A stretch of 64,000 nt of DNA from Byssothecium circinans (taxonomy: Eukaryota; Ascomycota; Dothideomycetes; Pleosporales; Massarinaceae), in NCBI GenBank assembly GCA_010015675.1, contig ML976986.1, positions 515,382-579,381 on the forward strand, given 5' to 3'. Made by a program: the position numbers and the translations under genes. The notes under the pieces were generated by a model. The model was not told the origin of the DNA, searched no databases, and worked only from the letters and a program-made list of their open reading frames with translations. Numbering within the stretch: the first letter of the stretch is position 1; every line of letters begins with the position of its first letter. Shown here piece after piece: positions 12,202-24,391 of the stretch.

Positions 12202-13311
12202 ATGCCACCATCCTCACGCATACCACCTCTCCTCCAACCCCACGTCCGACTCCCGCACGATGACTCAATACTCCTCCTCACAAGCACACTCGGTGCAAGT
12301 GCGAATTGGCTGATTACCCGAATTCTGTGCGATGCGCTGAGATCTTCATCAAAGGGCGGGGTTGGAGCTTCCACAGGTTCAAGAGGAGAGGGAGGCTTGG
12401 AAGCGGACAACGAAGAGGGGGTGGATGTCTTGCTCGTAAGTTGGATGAGGGAGTATGAGTTCTGGAAACAAGAGGCTAGGAAGGGTGCTGGTGTGGATCT
12501 AGAGCGGGGGAGGAGGGAGGGTAGGGTTGGATTTGTTGATGGGCTGTCAGGACTATTCTTGGAGCCGGAAGATATGGCAGGCACGAAGGGGGCAGAGATG
12601 GAGAAGAGACCAGCGCATAGTCTACCCGTGCGAGGATCGCCTTCTGGGAGATTGGGAGCTGTGCTAGCCAGAGGTCTTTCGCCAGCACCATCACAAGCTT
12701 CGGCGACGTCGGCGGTACCGGCGACTGTGCGACAAAATGCACAGTCGACGACTCTACCATCTACTTCTAGTAGGGGAGGTCTTTACACATTACAGTCGCC
12801 AGACCTCGCACACCTCAAATCCACAATTACGACCGCGCTCTCCCATTTCACCAACACAGCCCACACTCGTAAAACTCTCCTCATCCTCGACAATCCCGAT
12901 ATCCTTCTCGCCGCCTCGCCGGACATTACACACTCTTCCCTGACATCACTCATCCTCACCCTTCATGCGCTGCCCAGCATCTCCCATGTCCTCGTCCATC
13001 TACAAGCCGACACACCATTGCTAGGGACGAACATACCGCCACAGCCGATCGAGGTTGCGCAGCGGAACCTGCTGGTCAAGATAGCGCATATGAGTCGCAG
13101 AGTGTTGGGCGTACGGGTCTTGGATACCGGGGTTGCGAGGGATGTTAGTGGGGTGCTGAGGGCTACGGAGAATGAGGGAGTTTTGGTGGGGCTTGGGGTG
13201 AGGGATCGGGAAGAGGGTGAGGAGGAGGCCAAGGGCAAAGAGATGCTGTATAAGGTTAACGGGGATGGAAGCGTCAAGGTGTTTGAGAGGGGCGCTGGTG
13301 GTGAAGGGTAG
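12202..13311 (+). CDS. elp6: Elongator complex subunit Elp6
   Basis: Probable Elp6, one of the RecA-like accessory subunits (Elp4-Elp5-Elp6 ring) of Elongator, which supports wobble-uridine tRNA modification. It is a single exon of 369 residues from the ATG at 12202. Motifs: an N-terminal strand-loop (DDSILLLTSTLGASANWLI) in the position of the degenerate Walker A region, VDVLLVSWMREYEFWKQEA, VGFVDGLSGLF, then KTLLILDNPDILLAA (Walker B-like), followed by SISHVLVHLQAD. No true P-loop is present, as expected for Elp6. Gly/Glu-rich low-complexity inserts lie near residues 50-70 and 330-350. The C-terminus ends with a short strand and a Gly-rich tail. Assignment rests on fold-level motif order recognised by eye, so Elp5 or another RecA-like subunit is less likely but not excluded. 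Confidence 0.75.
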   Translation: MPPSSRIPPLLQPHVRLPHDDSILLLTSTLGASANWLITRILCDALRSSSKGGVGASTGSRGEGGLEADNEEGVDVLLVSWMREYEFWKQEARKGAGVDLERGRREGRVGFVDGLSGLFLEPEDMAGTKGAEMEKRPAHSLPVRGSPSGRLGAVLARGLSPAPSQASATSAVPATVRQNAQSTTLPSTSSRGGLYTLQSPDLAHLKSTITTALSHFTNTAHTRKTLLILDNPDILLAASPDITHSSLTSLILTLHALPSISHVLVHLQADTPLLGTNIPPQPIEVAQRNLLVKIAHMSRRVLGVRVLDTGVARDVSGVLRATENEGVLVGLGVRDREEGEEEAKGKEMLYKVNGDGSVKVFERGAGGEG

Positions 13312-13892
13312 GTGTTCCGTGAAGGACGAGCGATTTGCGAAAGTTCACGTAGAGCTTGAGTGGCTTGACTTCTCCACCATCGAACAACGAGATTTCAACA
13401 TCATCCTAGAACGCTATGAAAAAACACAAGCGATTTAACTTGGAGATTCTGTGCTCGACGTGGACTCATTATACTACAGCTATTGCTGATGAGTCCTTGA
13501 TGGATCGAAAGAATGAGGGCAGGTGGAGAAGGCGAGCCAAGCGGCAGACGCAAGACGAACAGGCCGTTCGCAGTGCCTCATACGGTTTCCCACCCACAGC
13601 GGTTCACACGCAGATTCCAATCACACCCATAGTGTTTGAACTGCATGTCTTCATTCGTGACAGGTCATGATGAAATTTTCCTTATTTATGCCACAGAAGC
13701 CCCAGAAGGTATCTTCCATCTCGCCGTCTGTCAAGGATGAAAAAGTGACCGGTAGAGGGAAGGGATGCTGAAAAACGCCCCGAGCAATACCACGTAATTG
13801 CCAGCCAGTGAGAAACCCCGCCCTCAGCCATCATGCCCCGTTCTGTTTACCCGTCACGCCCGCCAATCTCCCCCGTCCCCATGGAAAATCGT
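13312..13892. other. intergenic region between convergent genes
   Basis: This lies between the 3' ends of elp6 and eL37. Short open frames (for example 13416-13670) have no recognisable content. Confidence 0.5.
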
Positions 13893-14378
<486 letters not shown>

Positions 14379-15808
14379 GGTGGATTAGGGATCTGCGATT
14401 TTGGAATAAGTAACTGCAGTAATATTTGAGGAATAAGGGCGACGTACCTTGGTGACGCTGTGGGTTAGTATGGGAAGAGTTGTCGCGATAGTCGGAACGT
14501 CAAAATGCGGTGGTGTCGACTCTCGCTTGGAAAACCACTGTGGGCGCTAGTCCGAGTTGGGCTTGGCGGCGTCTGGCCAAAGCTTGAACTGTGGCTTCCG
14601 CGCACTTCTTGATGCCGTCCCATTAACGACCACCAGGGTTTATGTCTTAGTTCAAGCGTGATTCAACGCGTTAGATCAGGCAGTTTGTTTGGATTTATAC
14701 ACTACGGTAGTGCCCATGAGATATTCAACAACAAGTAACTCTCCTTCCCCTTCACTTCACCTCTTCTACGGTATACACTTTGTCTTCGTGTCTCAGCTCC
14801 TTTCGACGACGCATTATTTCCGTATAGCGTTCGCATTCTATACGTCCATGTTGTGCCTTAGACTCAAGTTGAGCGTACGCAGGACAGTAGCGTATTTAAC
14901 ACCACGAAGCGGCGCGGTCATTTCAACGCTCGAGTGACACTGTCCAACGCCGGAAACATATATCAGCCCGAGCATGGCCTCCTTAACGATGCTCCCACTT
15001 GCAACACGATGCATTGATGATTGATAGGGGCCCGTGTCCAGACTCTCCAGAGCACTCCGGATGCACACAGCATCGGCTCACCCACCAGCTTGAGTGATGC
15101 CGACAAACTGCCTGGTAGTACACCGTCGGGCCGTTTGCCTTTGTCTTAAACAGTCGAAGTGTCATGCAGGAATTCACCACACTGAACGAAACCTGTGTCC
15201 CGTCCCCACGGTTTGAAGTGTTGCTCCGTAGGATCGAAGGTCTGCAGCCAATGTCCCATCACGCACGATTCCATCCCACGATAGCAAAACACCTCCGCGG
15301 TGCTTGGCCGCGTCCACGGCGTTGCAAGGCGCAATTTTATTTCTTTTTAGTTTGCCTTGTCGAGGGTGCTGCAGTACCTCAGAGGTGTAAGCCACCAATC
15401 AAAATCGCAAGCTCAGCCCGTGCTCCCCCTCGTTGCTTCACAACCACATGGCCTGCTCGCTAACCCCCGCCCCAAGCACTTGACGATGGCATGTCTGCGT
15501 CCAATTGATAGAGCCTGGATTGGCACTTTACTCAAGGCCCTCTCCTCTCTCGTTCGATCTGGAAAGCAGCAACAGTGACGGCATAGCAAAGTGAGAAAAA
15601 GAAAAGCGGTCTAGGCTTACTGTCAGGCAGCTCTTATATTATATGCTCACCAGCATCCATGAACTCGCGCTACAGTAAACATTGTCCTCTCGCCGACCGT
15701 CTACGCATGTTAATTGGGATCTCCTAGTCTCCATTGACTTTCCCGACTCGAAAGTGGATATTTGATTCGAACACATATCGAGCTTCATCACGGTAGAAAT
15801 AAATACCG
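14379..15808. other. intergenic region, divergent promoters of eL37 and phosphate transporter
   Basis: About 1.4 kb with no supportable gene. Short frames around 14840-15600 on both strands overlap each other and show no motif. No clear Pho4-type CACGTG element was seen in the last few hundred bases before 15809. Confidence 0.45.
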
Positions 15809-17862
15809 ATGCCTGCACCATCACTGCAGCATGCTGGTAATTCCGCTTACCACGATGCGTCAACCGTCTATGTGGGTAGTCCTAAATCCTATACTACATC
15901 ACTACTAACGAGAGAAGGGGCATATCACCGATCCAAATGAGCGACGCCGCATGGCCCTAGCCGAAGTAGATAAAGCACCTTTTGGTTGGTACCATATTCG
16001 ACTCGCCGTAGTCACAGGCATCGGCTTCTTCACAGACGCGTACAGTGTAAGACGTTTTACACGGACAGTTGTGCTGAGACTGATCTCGTCTAGCTGTTCG
16101 CTATCAATCTAGCAGTCATCTTGCTCGGTATCGTAGGTATATCTTCTCAACACCCATTCTCTCCACCGTCAAGCATATACCCCTTGTATCACCGGAGCAC
16201 TTGGCTGACTTCTGCAGGTATACTGGCAAGATGAAATCCACAAAGGTGTCATGCCCCACAACGCCGATACAGCCATCAAGGTTGCAACATCAGCTGGAGC
16301 AATCGTCGGTCAAGTCATTTTTGGTTATCTCGCTGACGTCCTCGGGCGGAAGAGGATGTATGGGGTCGAGCTCATGATTATCATATCGACAACGCTGGCG
16401 CAGTCGCTATGTGGTGAATCGAGTGCCGTGTCAGTCGTCGGGGTGTTGATCTTCTATCGTGTTGTCATGGGAATCGGTGTTGGTGGTGACTGTGAGCAAT
16501 TCCCCATGGACAAACTTTACGTGAGAATTGCACTAACTTGTACACCAATCAGATCCGTTGAGCGCCGTTATTACAGCCGAATTCGCATCCACGAAGCATC
16601 GAGGTGGCATCATTGCCGCCGTTTTCGCGATGCAAGGACTGGGTCAACTGGCGGCGTCCACGGTATCCATTGTTCTTGTTACCATCTACAAAGACGCTCT
16701 AATATCAGTCCCGAATGTTGCGTCTTGTAGTGGTGACTGCGTAGTGGCTGTCGATCGTATGTGGAGAATACTGATTGCTTTTGGAGGTATTCCCGGTTGG
16801 TTTGCTCTCTACTACCGTCTCACAATCCCTGAGACGCCCCGTTATACATTCGACGTTCTCTACGATGTAGAGAAAGCTTCCGTGGATACTCGCCGCTACC
16901 GTTACGGAAAGTCAGGGAATACCGTCAACGAAATCGAGCAAGCCCAAGTCCGCCGCGATATGGGAAAGTACAAGACGCCACGGCCTACAATTGGCGAGAT
17001 CCTACACTTCTACTCAACTAAGAGCAATGCCATCAAACTCTTCGGAACTGCATTCTCATGGTTTTTTTTGGATCTAGCGTTCTATGGATTAAGCTTCTCG
17101 TCTGCATCCTTGCTCTCTACTATGGGGTTCGACAAGAAAGACAATCTCTACGTTGCTGTGCGGAGTACTGCGCTCGGACAGGTCGTGTTGATCTGCGCTG
17201 GGGCAATCCCAGGATATTGGATGACCGTCTTCACCGTCGACAGAGTAGGGAGAAAACCCATTCAAATCGGCGGGTTTGCGATCCTGACCATCATCTTCTG
17301 CGTCCTCGGGTTTGCCTGGAAAGGCTTGACGAAGGTCCATCTCCTTGTCCTCTATGTTCTAGCACAATTCTTCTTCAACTTCGGACCCAACGCAACAACA
17401 TTTATAACGCCTGCTGAAATCTTTCCAACACGTGTGCGTTCTACTGGCCATGGTCTCTCTGCTGGCTTTGGCAAACTAGGCGCGGTGATAGCTCAAGTCT
17501 TCTTCGCACCGATGATCAAACGTGGTGCCACGCACGAAAACCCGACTCCATGGATCCACGGTGTGATGCAAATCTTCGCCTTGTTCATGTTTTTGGGCTG
17601 CCTGACTTCGTTGCTTGTACCTGAGAGTAAGGGAGCAAGACTGGAAGACCTAGCCGGAGAAGCAGAAGATCGGTATGAACTGCAATTCAGAAGCCAGTTT
17701 TTTAACGGAGGACGTGAGAGTGCAGGAAATGGAGGAATGAGTTTGACCGGCGGTTTCATGGGGAGCCTGGGAATGAGAGAGCAAGGTGGAAGGAGGAGGG
17801 GAACAGAGCGGCGGCATGGCGGAATGGATCGGGAGAAAGCGAAGTGGTGGAAGTTGGGGTGA
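15809..17862 (+). CDS. pho84: high-affinity phosphate transporter, Pho84 type (MFS)
   Basis: Proton-coupled inorganic phosphate symporter of the plasma membrane. Exons: 15809-15871, 15918-16046, 16094-16132, 16218-16491 and 16553-17862, in frame throughout (604 residues). The N-terminus carries the family pattern GNSAYHD, then DPNERRRMALAEVDKAPFGW, and TM1 with GFFTDAY. GYLADVLGRKRMYG is the MFS loop 2-3 motif, and GIGVGGDYPLSAVI is the phosphate-transporter signature, split by the fourth intron. PAEIFPTRVRSTGHG precedes TM11. A long central loop follows the first six helices. The C-terminal cytoplasmic tail is Gly/Arg-rich. An alternative acceptor three bases earlier would add one Lys after exon 1. 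Paralogue-level function (Pho84 versus Pho-5-like) is inferred. Confidence 0.93.
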
Positions 17863-18420
17863 GGTTTTCTTTCTTATTAGACTTCTCTCCTTATATCATT
17901 GATGGTAGGTATGCCTATTTTCGGCCACGCTGTGATGCCATCTGCGTGGAGTCGTGGACCGACGACGCCTTCTATATTCTGAGCGTACTGACACTACCTT
18001 CCACTCCAGTCGAGCCAAAGCTCTTCGTCCGGACAAGAAACCCTGTTGCTCTTCACTCTCCTTGACTTGAATATTGCTGTCGTTGTCATGGAGGGAACTT
18101 TTTTTAGCCTCATCATTCAATGTTGGCCACTAATCCACTCGTCTTTCCAGACGCTTAGTCATCTTCTAATCAATCTTCCATCACGAACCTTATTCGGTCT
18201 GTCAAGCTCGGATCCGTTAAAGGAGTCCGCACTCGCACGAGTTTTTGTCCGCAAAGTAGGGAACAGAAAGAGGATTAAAAGGCCTATTCAAGCATATTAA
18301 CCCTCCTCTCCTCCGAAAAGGTAACGGCACCTGAAGCGCTGGGCTGGTTGGACTTTTCGTGTGAGCCCATCTACTTGCTGACGACACCATTCACATCTAC
18401 CAGTCGCTTTTGAAGAAGTC
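17863..18420. other. intergenic region
   Basis: About 560 bases between two genes on the same strand; no gene or RNA recognised. Confidence 0.5.
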
Positions 18421-19883
18421 ATGGCCACATTGTTTGGATTCATGAAGCGCCTGTATCTAGTCGCAAACCCACCTACTGCGACGAAGAATGAGGATGCGGT
18501 TCGATTCGGCATACTCGGCGCGGCGAACATAGCGTAAGTCGAAGCAGTGTTTCGATGTATAATGTATATAGGGTGCTGACCTCGTTGTTCGAAGGCCCGC
18601 CGCTCTCATTACCCCTGCTAAATCGCATCCAGACGTGATTGTGGCAGCGGTTGCCGCACGTGATCCCAAGAAGGCGGAAACCTTCGCGAAAAAGTATGGG
18701 ATTCCGATCGTGCATAAGACTTACGATGGTATGTGAAACCATTTCTTCCTTGGGCATGGATAAGTATTTAGGTATTCTCGCGCGCTTGTAAAGGCCTTCA
18801 CTTGCCTTGTGCTCAGCAAGAAGCTCAGCGGATATACATGGGAATATGTGCTCACGCGATACAGATCTCATCGCCGATCCCAGTATTGACTGCATCTACA
18901 ACCCTCTCCCGAATGGTCTTCATTACGAATGGACCATGAAAGCCCTCAAAGCCGGCAAGCACGTCCTTCTCGAGAAACCATCCGTCTCCAACGCCCAAGA
19001 AGCACGCTCCCTCTTCCGTAATCCACTCATCCAGGGCCCTAACGCTCCCGTCCTCCTCGAAGCCTTCCACTACCGTTTTCATCCTCTATGGCCGACATTT
19101 ATGGCAATGTTCAAGAAAGAAGACGTGGAAGAGGTCATCGTCACGAACTCGCTATTCGCAGGCATGTTTGCCAAAGACGACATACGTTTCAACTATAATC
19201 TGAGTGGTGGCACGTTAATGGATTTTGGCGCGTATGCGGTGAGTGCTGTGCGAGGCGTCTTCGGCAAAGAACCGAGCAAGATCACATCGGCATCTTACCG
19301 GGCCATGCCTGCTGGCTTTGATGACAAGTGCGACGAAGCTATCTTCGCAGAGTACGAGTTTGCAAAGGGTGCGATTGCTAGAATATCAGCAGACCTGGCA
19401 GCAAGAGGTGGATATTGGTTCCCTTCTTTGACGAAGAATTGGCCGAGCTTCAAGAATTCGCTGCCGAAGTTGGAAGTGAAGTTGAGGCCTCAGACTGAAT
19501 TGGTAGATGACGGTCTGCAGAAGAGCACGCAGAAGTCTTTCACAGTGCATAATTATATGGGGCCATTCTTGTACCATCGCATCGACATAATCACTACGAC
19601 GCAACTTACGATGCTGGAAGAGAGGAAGATAGTCAAGACGGACTCAAACACGGAATACAAGAAGGTGTATAACTGGCCGACAGGGAATGAGCGACCGAAG
19701 GGCGAGGAGTGGTGGACGACATACAGATTCCAGCTGGAGGAATTTGTAAACAAGGTAAAGAAGAGGGAGGGTTCGGGTATTTGGGTGGAACATGAGGAAA
19801 GTATAAGGCAGATGGAGACGATTGATAAGACGTATGAGAAAGCTGGGCTGCCTACAAGGCCGACTAGTAAGGCTTTAGAGTAG
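18421..19883 (+). CDS. Gfo/Idh/MocA-family NAD(P)-dependent oxidoreductase
   Basis: Probable sugar or dihydrodiol dehydrogenase of the Gfo/Idh/MocA family, cytosolic. Exons: 18421-18533, 18595-18728 and 18865-19883 (421 residues). The Rossmann N-terminus reads VRFGILGAANIAPAALI (GxGxxA-type loop). It is followed by ARDPKKAETFAKKYG, the strand DCIYNPLPNGLHYEW, and the catalytic-region EKP motif in GKHVLLEKP with its Lys. DFGAYAVSAVRGVFG is the typical central region of this branch, which includes trans-1,2-dihydrobenzene-1,2-diol dehydrogenase and D-xylose 1-dehydrogenase (NADP+). The second intron (136 nt) is long for this window. The exact substrate cannot be read from the sequence. Confidence 0.88.
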
Positions 19884-20129
19884 TGACGCTGCGCTGCTAC
19901 CATCACTTTCAAGGTGTGGTAGACTTGCGAGAAAGAGCCAAGATGAATGCCATGGGAGACCGGGATTTCTGGGTAACGGCAGTGTGCTTCCAATTTTCTT
20001 AAAGGAGTACGAAGGAAAGTTCTGCCCGCTACATTTTAGTCTCGCCTCACCGATCAAGGCAAGATTGACACAGCCCCTCGTCATTGTTGTTCTTATCATT
20101 CAATCTCGCATAGGTCAGTTTCTCTCTTT

Positions 20130-20932
20130 TCATTGATGCTAGGGCAGTACAGAATGGAGAACGCAAACGGCGCATACAATGAGGACCCTCTCATAATGTA
20201 TCGAATTGAAGCCAACGATACTCCCATACGAAACCCTACAAAAGCTTCAATCAATTGTCAAACGCTCACGATCACGACAACTCCGAGGGCCGGAACCGAA
20301 GTCTGTGATCTATAGTCCCAATCAATGGCTCCTCAAAGACTCCTCCTCCCTTTTCATCCTACAAGTTGGACACCAAGCAGGGGCGAATGCTCATCATTGG
20401 ACAACGGGCATGATAATATTGTTGAAATTAAAGAGTCTGAACCTGGTATATCAAGCTTTCTCTATGGAATCCATGTTACTCCGCACCCAAGAACTCAACG
20501 TCGCCAAATTCCAATCATCTCACAGACGCTGAATGGGCTTTCCTGTTCCACTGTGTCTTGTCACGCTTCAAAATATGCTACATAGTCATTGAAGCGCACG
20601 GCTTGTTTCAGTCCGATGAACAAAGCCTCGAGTGGGTAAACAGTCTCCTTACAATGTTCTCAGAATTTGTGAAGGAAGCGGCGACTCAAGGGAACACAAT
20701 CAAGATTCTCATGTCCTGCTACGGAAGTGCTGGTGGAGGAGTAGTGGATAACATGGGAGCCTTCGGGGATATAAAGGCGATATCGAAGAGACCGCCAGTC
20801 ATACCTTCAAGGTTTAGGAAGACGTCCGGAGATCGGAAGACGGCAAAGGGGTGGGAGAGGGTGACGCCGAACTCTGAGTGCTTGGCAGGAAATGCAGATT
20901 GCATGGCCTTTGAATTTGAGCGAGATGATTGA
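20130..20932 (+). pseudogene. frameshifted relic of a fungal hypothetical protein
   Basis: Two overlapping coding-like segments lie in different frames. One (about 20206-20532) reads PYETLQKLQSIVKRS, KSVIYSPNQWLLKDSSSLF and TQELNVAKFQSSH, then a stop. The other resumes as DAEWAFLFHCVLSRF, then KICYIVIEAHGLF, WVNSLLTMFSEF and TIKILMSCYGS, ending at 20932. Removing one base near 20524 would join them as FQSSH-DAEWAF, which fits an uninterrupted domain. No GT..AG intron of usable length spans the break. The upstream part has a further frame problem near 20190 (TAA). The pattern resembles a widespread fungal family of NACHT-like or signalling-type hypothetical proteins, recalled without a database. 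It is most likely a decaying gene copy. Confidence 0.5.
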
Positions 20933-21550
20933 GGGAATGGGTCCGAAATCCTGCGATATGCAGAAACATTCCTGCCCTGGTAGCATCAAGTCGTCAAAGC
21001 CCACAAGGCAGAGGAGACCCTTTCCGACTCAAGGATCGTTGAGACGACAAACGGGAATGCAGTTACGTTGAGATGTGTTAATACGTAAGGCATTAATGAA
21101 CATCCCGGAATCTATACCTGAGGGACATCCCCTACATGGACCTTGTAGACGGGCATTGAGGCTAGGATGGTAGCAAAACATCATAATTTAGAGGAGTTGT
21201 ACTTTCCACTGCTACGCCAAACTCTAGCATCCGGACATCTAATCAACTAAGTTCGAAGTTCTCACATTGTTTTGGCCGGGGGATACATGAAAGAAAACGG
21301 ATTTGACTTCTCACGCGTAAATTTATCCTAAGAGCTGTCAGAGGAGAGCGCGGAGATTCAACATCAGCGGAAGAACCTTTCACCGGGAGCGGAGGCGCGC
21401 TAGGAAATTATTTCGACGAACTCTTGGCAAACACTTTCTACGAAATCTTCTAGAGACAATCATGATAAGTCATGCACATATCTGCTAGCGCATGCAATTG
21501 CGCGGAGCCTTTATCGAATTCTTGAGCAAGCAGTGCAACTTTCCCACGCA
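20933..21550. other. intergenic region
   Basis: About 620 bases with no recognisable gene; presumably the utp4 promoter. Confidence 0.5.
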
Positions 21551-24391
21551 ATGGACCTCCACCGCGCGCGGTTCGTGCCATTCCCGCCCTCCGCGATCAA
21601 CGCTCTCGCCTTCTCACATGAGCCTCGCGAGGGCGAGCAAGAACCAGACTGCCTTCGGCTGGCACTCGGTCGAGCGAACGGCAATATTGAAATATGGAAT
21701 CCGGCCGGTGGGGCATGGCTGCAAGAGCGAGTGTTTTACGGCGGCAAAGACAGGAGCGTTGAAGGCCTTGCCTGGACACAAGAGCCCGATGGAAAGGACG
21801 AACAGGGGAAAAGAGTAGCAGGCAGATTGAGGCTCTTCAGCATTGGATATTCGAGTAGCGTCACGGAATGGGACCTGGCCACCGGTCTCCCCGCCCGCCA
21901 TTCAACAGGCAATCACAGCGAGGTCTGGTGTTTTGCCGCACAACCCAAGCCCATAGTGTCTTCTAAAGCGACTCCTGCGCAGGAGGAAGAGCTTCCTCAA
22001 AAGTTGGTAGCGGGCTGCGCCGACGGTACCCTCGTTTTACTATCCACGGCAGATAACGATTTGCAGTTTGACAAGTTTGTTGCGCGGTCTACGGCGAAGA
22101 AGGCTCGAGCTTTGAGTGTGACGTTCAAAGATCGGAAAATTGCAATAGCAGGGTTTGCGGACAGCAGCATACGAGTCTACGATACGCGCAACGGCTATGT
22201 GATCCGGAACATATCTCTCGGTGGTGCAGGTCCTGGTGGACCGAGGGAGACGCTCGTATGGAAAGTGAAGTGTCTCGCGAACGGCGACTTTGTTTCTGGA
22301 GACTCAACTGGAGATATCCGAATATATAACGGAAAGAACTACAGTCAGACCCAGCGAATCTCAGGCCACGAAGCAGATGTTCTCGACCTCGCCGTGTCTC
22401 GCGACGGCACAATGATCTTCAGTGGAGGCATGGACCGGCGCACATGCTTCTATATGTCTGCTAAGAAAAGTTCCGGGGAGGGCAGTCAGGGCGACAAATG
22501 GCGAAAGGTCTCACACCAGCGCTTGCATGATCACGACGTGAAAGCTATGGCGACATACGATGGAGATAAACTCAGTGTTCTTGTATCTGGAGGTATATAT
22601 TTTCAAGGTTCGTATCTTTCCTTGTGCTGACAACTTTCAGGTATTGACACCCAACCTATTGTCGTACCAATACGGAAATTTGGAAAAGAGCTCAGCCGTG
22701 GACTCCCATCTCTACCACACACACCTTCGCTTGCGAGTGCACCAGAAGCGCGCCTCATCGTTAGCTGGTGGAACTCTGAGATCCGAGTATGGCGTGTTAA
22801 AGGCCATGAAGATGGAATGGAAAAGCCCAAAGTGGTTGCTCGCATTGCCTTGCAAGGCGACGAGAATATCTGTTCGGTAGCGTTGTCAAAAGACGGCAGT
22901 CTACTTGCTGTTGCGACGGCTATGCAAGTGAAGCTGTTCAATATAGTCCAGACAAAGGCAGAGGCTGGCTCTAGTCTCCAGATTCGAAAGTTTGAACTAC
23001 CTTCCGCACTGGGAGCCAGGCTTGTACGGTTTACTCCGGATGGGAAGTGGTTGGCTTCGATCACAACAGCGAACGAAGTGGTTCTGACCCGCATCGTCAG
23101 AACAGAAGATCCGATAGACCGACCACGCGCCCTCTCAAAGACTTTGCAACTACATCGAATCAATCGAGACGATTCCTGGCAAGACCCACTGAACAGCTCG
23201 TCTGGACACTACAGTCGCACTATATCACACGCAGAATTCTCCGACGACGGCTTGATGTTTGCTGCGGTCGATCTAGCTGGCTATGTTGATACATGGGTTG
23301 TCGAGGGACATGAGGATCTTACGGCTCTCGAGGTTGACGTGGATGAAGCACCAAACTCCGTTGCCAATGACGACGACTCTGACGACGAAGATTTGCATGA
23401 GCAAATCACATTTCTTGGCCAGCGTTGGATACGCAATCCTTCGGCGCACTTACTCCCCCGTATCGACTCTAGACCTGTTCTAATTTCGTTCCGGCCAAAT
23501 GCAGGGGATCTTTCACGACCTGAACCCAACGGCAACCCCGCTGTTCATCCAACGAGGCACAACCCACACCCACATTCGCATGACATACCAGAACAGGAAC
23601 ACCATCTTCTTGTAGTTTCTGCCGACCAACGACTTTACTTGTTTGATGTCTTGGCCGGACGCTTCTCGGAGTGGTCACGAAGAAATCCGCCGTCAAGTTA
23701 TCCTTCCGAGTATCGGGTACTGAAGTCCCCTGCAAAAGGCTGCCTGTGGGATGTCAACGAACGCGAGCGCGTCTGGATATATGGCGAAAGTTGGCTATTC
23801 ATGTTCGATCTTTCGCGGGATCTTCCAAATCCCGACTCTGGCGCCCTGTCCATTGGGATAGGAGACGCGGACAAGAGAAATTCGAAGAAACGAAAACGAG
23901 AAGCAGCCCAAGATCTATTGCGAAAAGGCATTAGCGGCGCCGGTGACGCAGTCCCTGAAAGAGACGCTCCAGTTACCAAGATGCGAACATTCAACAGTGG
24001 AAAGGATGAGGCTACGAAGCCAGGCCATATCAATTTGCACAGCGCACGAGGCGAATCCGAATCTGACGAAGACGGCGATGACGAACATTCAACCTTGGCG
24101 ACTCTTCGAAGGTCCACAGGACAAGATGACACGTCGTTTGCCGCACAAAAGCTTGCGAACGGCGATAGAGCAGCGGAAGAAAAGGACTTGGTCGAAAGAG
24201 AAGGCGACACAAATGCGCTAGAACAGCGAGAACAAGACTCGGAGCATTGGTGGCACACATTCAAATACAGGCCTATACTAGGCATGGTACCCATTGGGAG
24301 AGGGGAGAGGCACCCTCTTGAAGTAGTGCTCGTGGAGAGGCCAGCATGGGAACTTGATCTTCCCCCACGATTTGTTGGTGCCCACGAATGA
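21551..24391 (+). CDS. utp4: U3 snoRNP component Utp4 (WD40 protein)
   Basis: Probable Utp4/cirhin, a t-UTP subunit of the small-subunit processome needed for rDNA transcription and early 18S rRNA processing in the nucleolus. The ATG is at 21551. Exons are 21551-22592 and 22641-24391 (930 residues), with one 48-nt intron. The N-terminus MDLHRARFVPFPPSAINALAF and GRANGNIEIWNP are typical. WD-like blades follow: SSSVTEWDL, SSIRVYDTRNGYVIRNI, GDSTGDIRIYNG, DVLDLAVSRDGTMIFSGGMD, VSWWNSEIRVW and KWLASITTANEVVL. An acidic insert (DDDSDDEDLHEQ) and a basic NLS-like NSKKRKREA segment lie in the C-terminal half. The protein ends HWWHTFKYRPILGMVPIG, a region characteristic of Utp4 C-termini. No other WD40 family known to me shares that ending. 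Confidence 0.85.

Noticed and set aside
14435..14480. TACTAAC branch plus CACAG and a 10-nt mini-exon (CGTCACCAAG) upstream of eL37
   Set aside because: It looks like a spliced 5' exon encoding VTK, but no upstream ATG fits in phase, whereas ATGA at 14378-14375 gives the conserved MTKG directly. The site may still splice in the 5' untranslated region.
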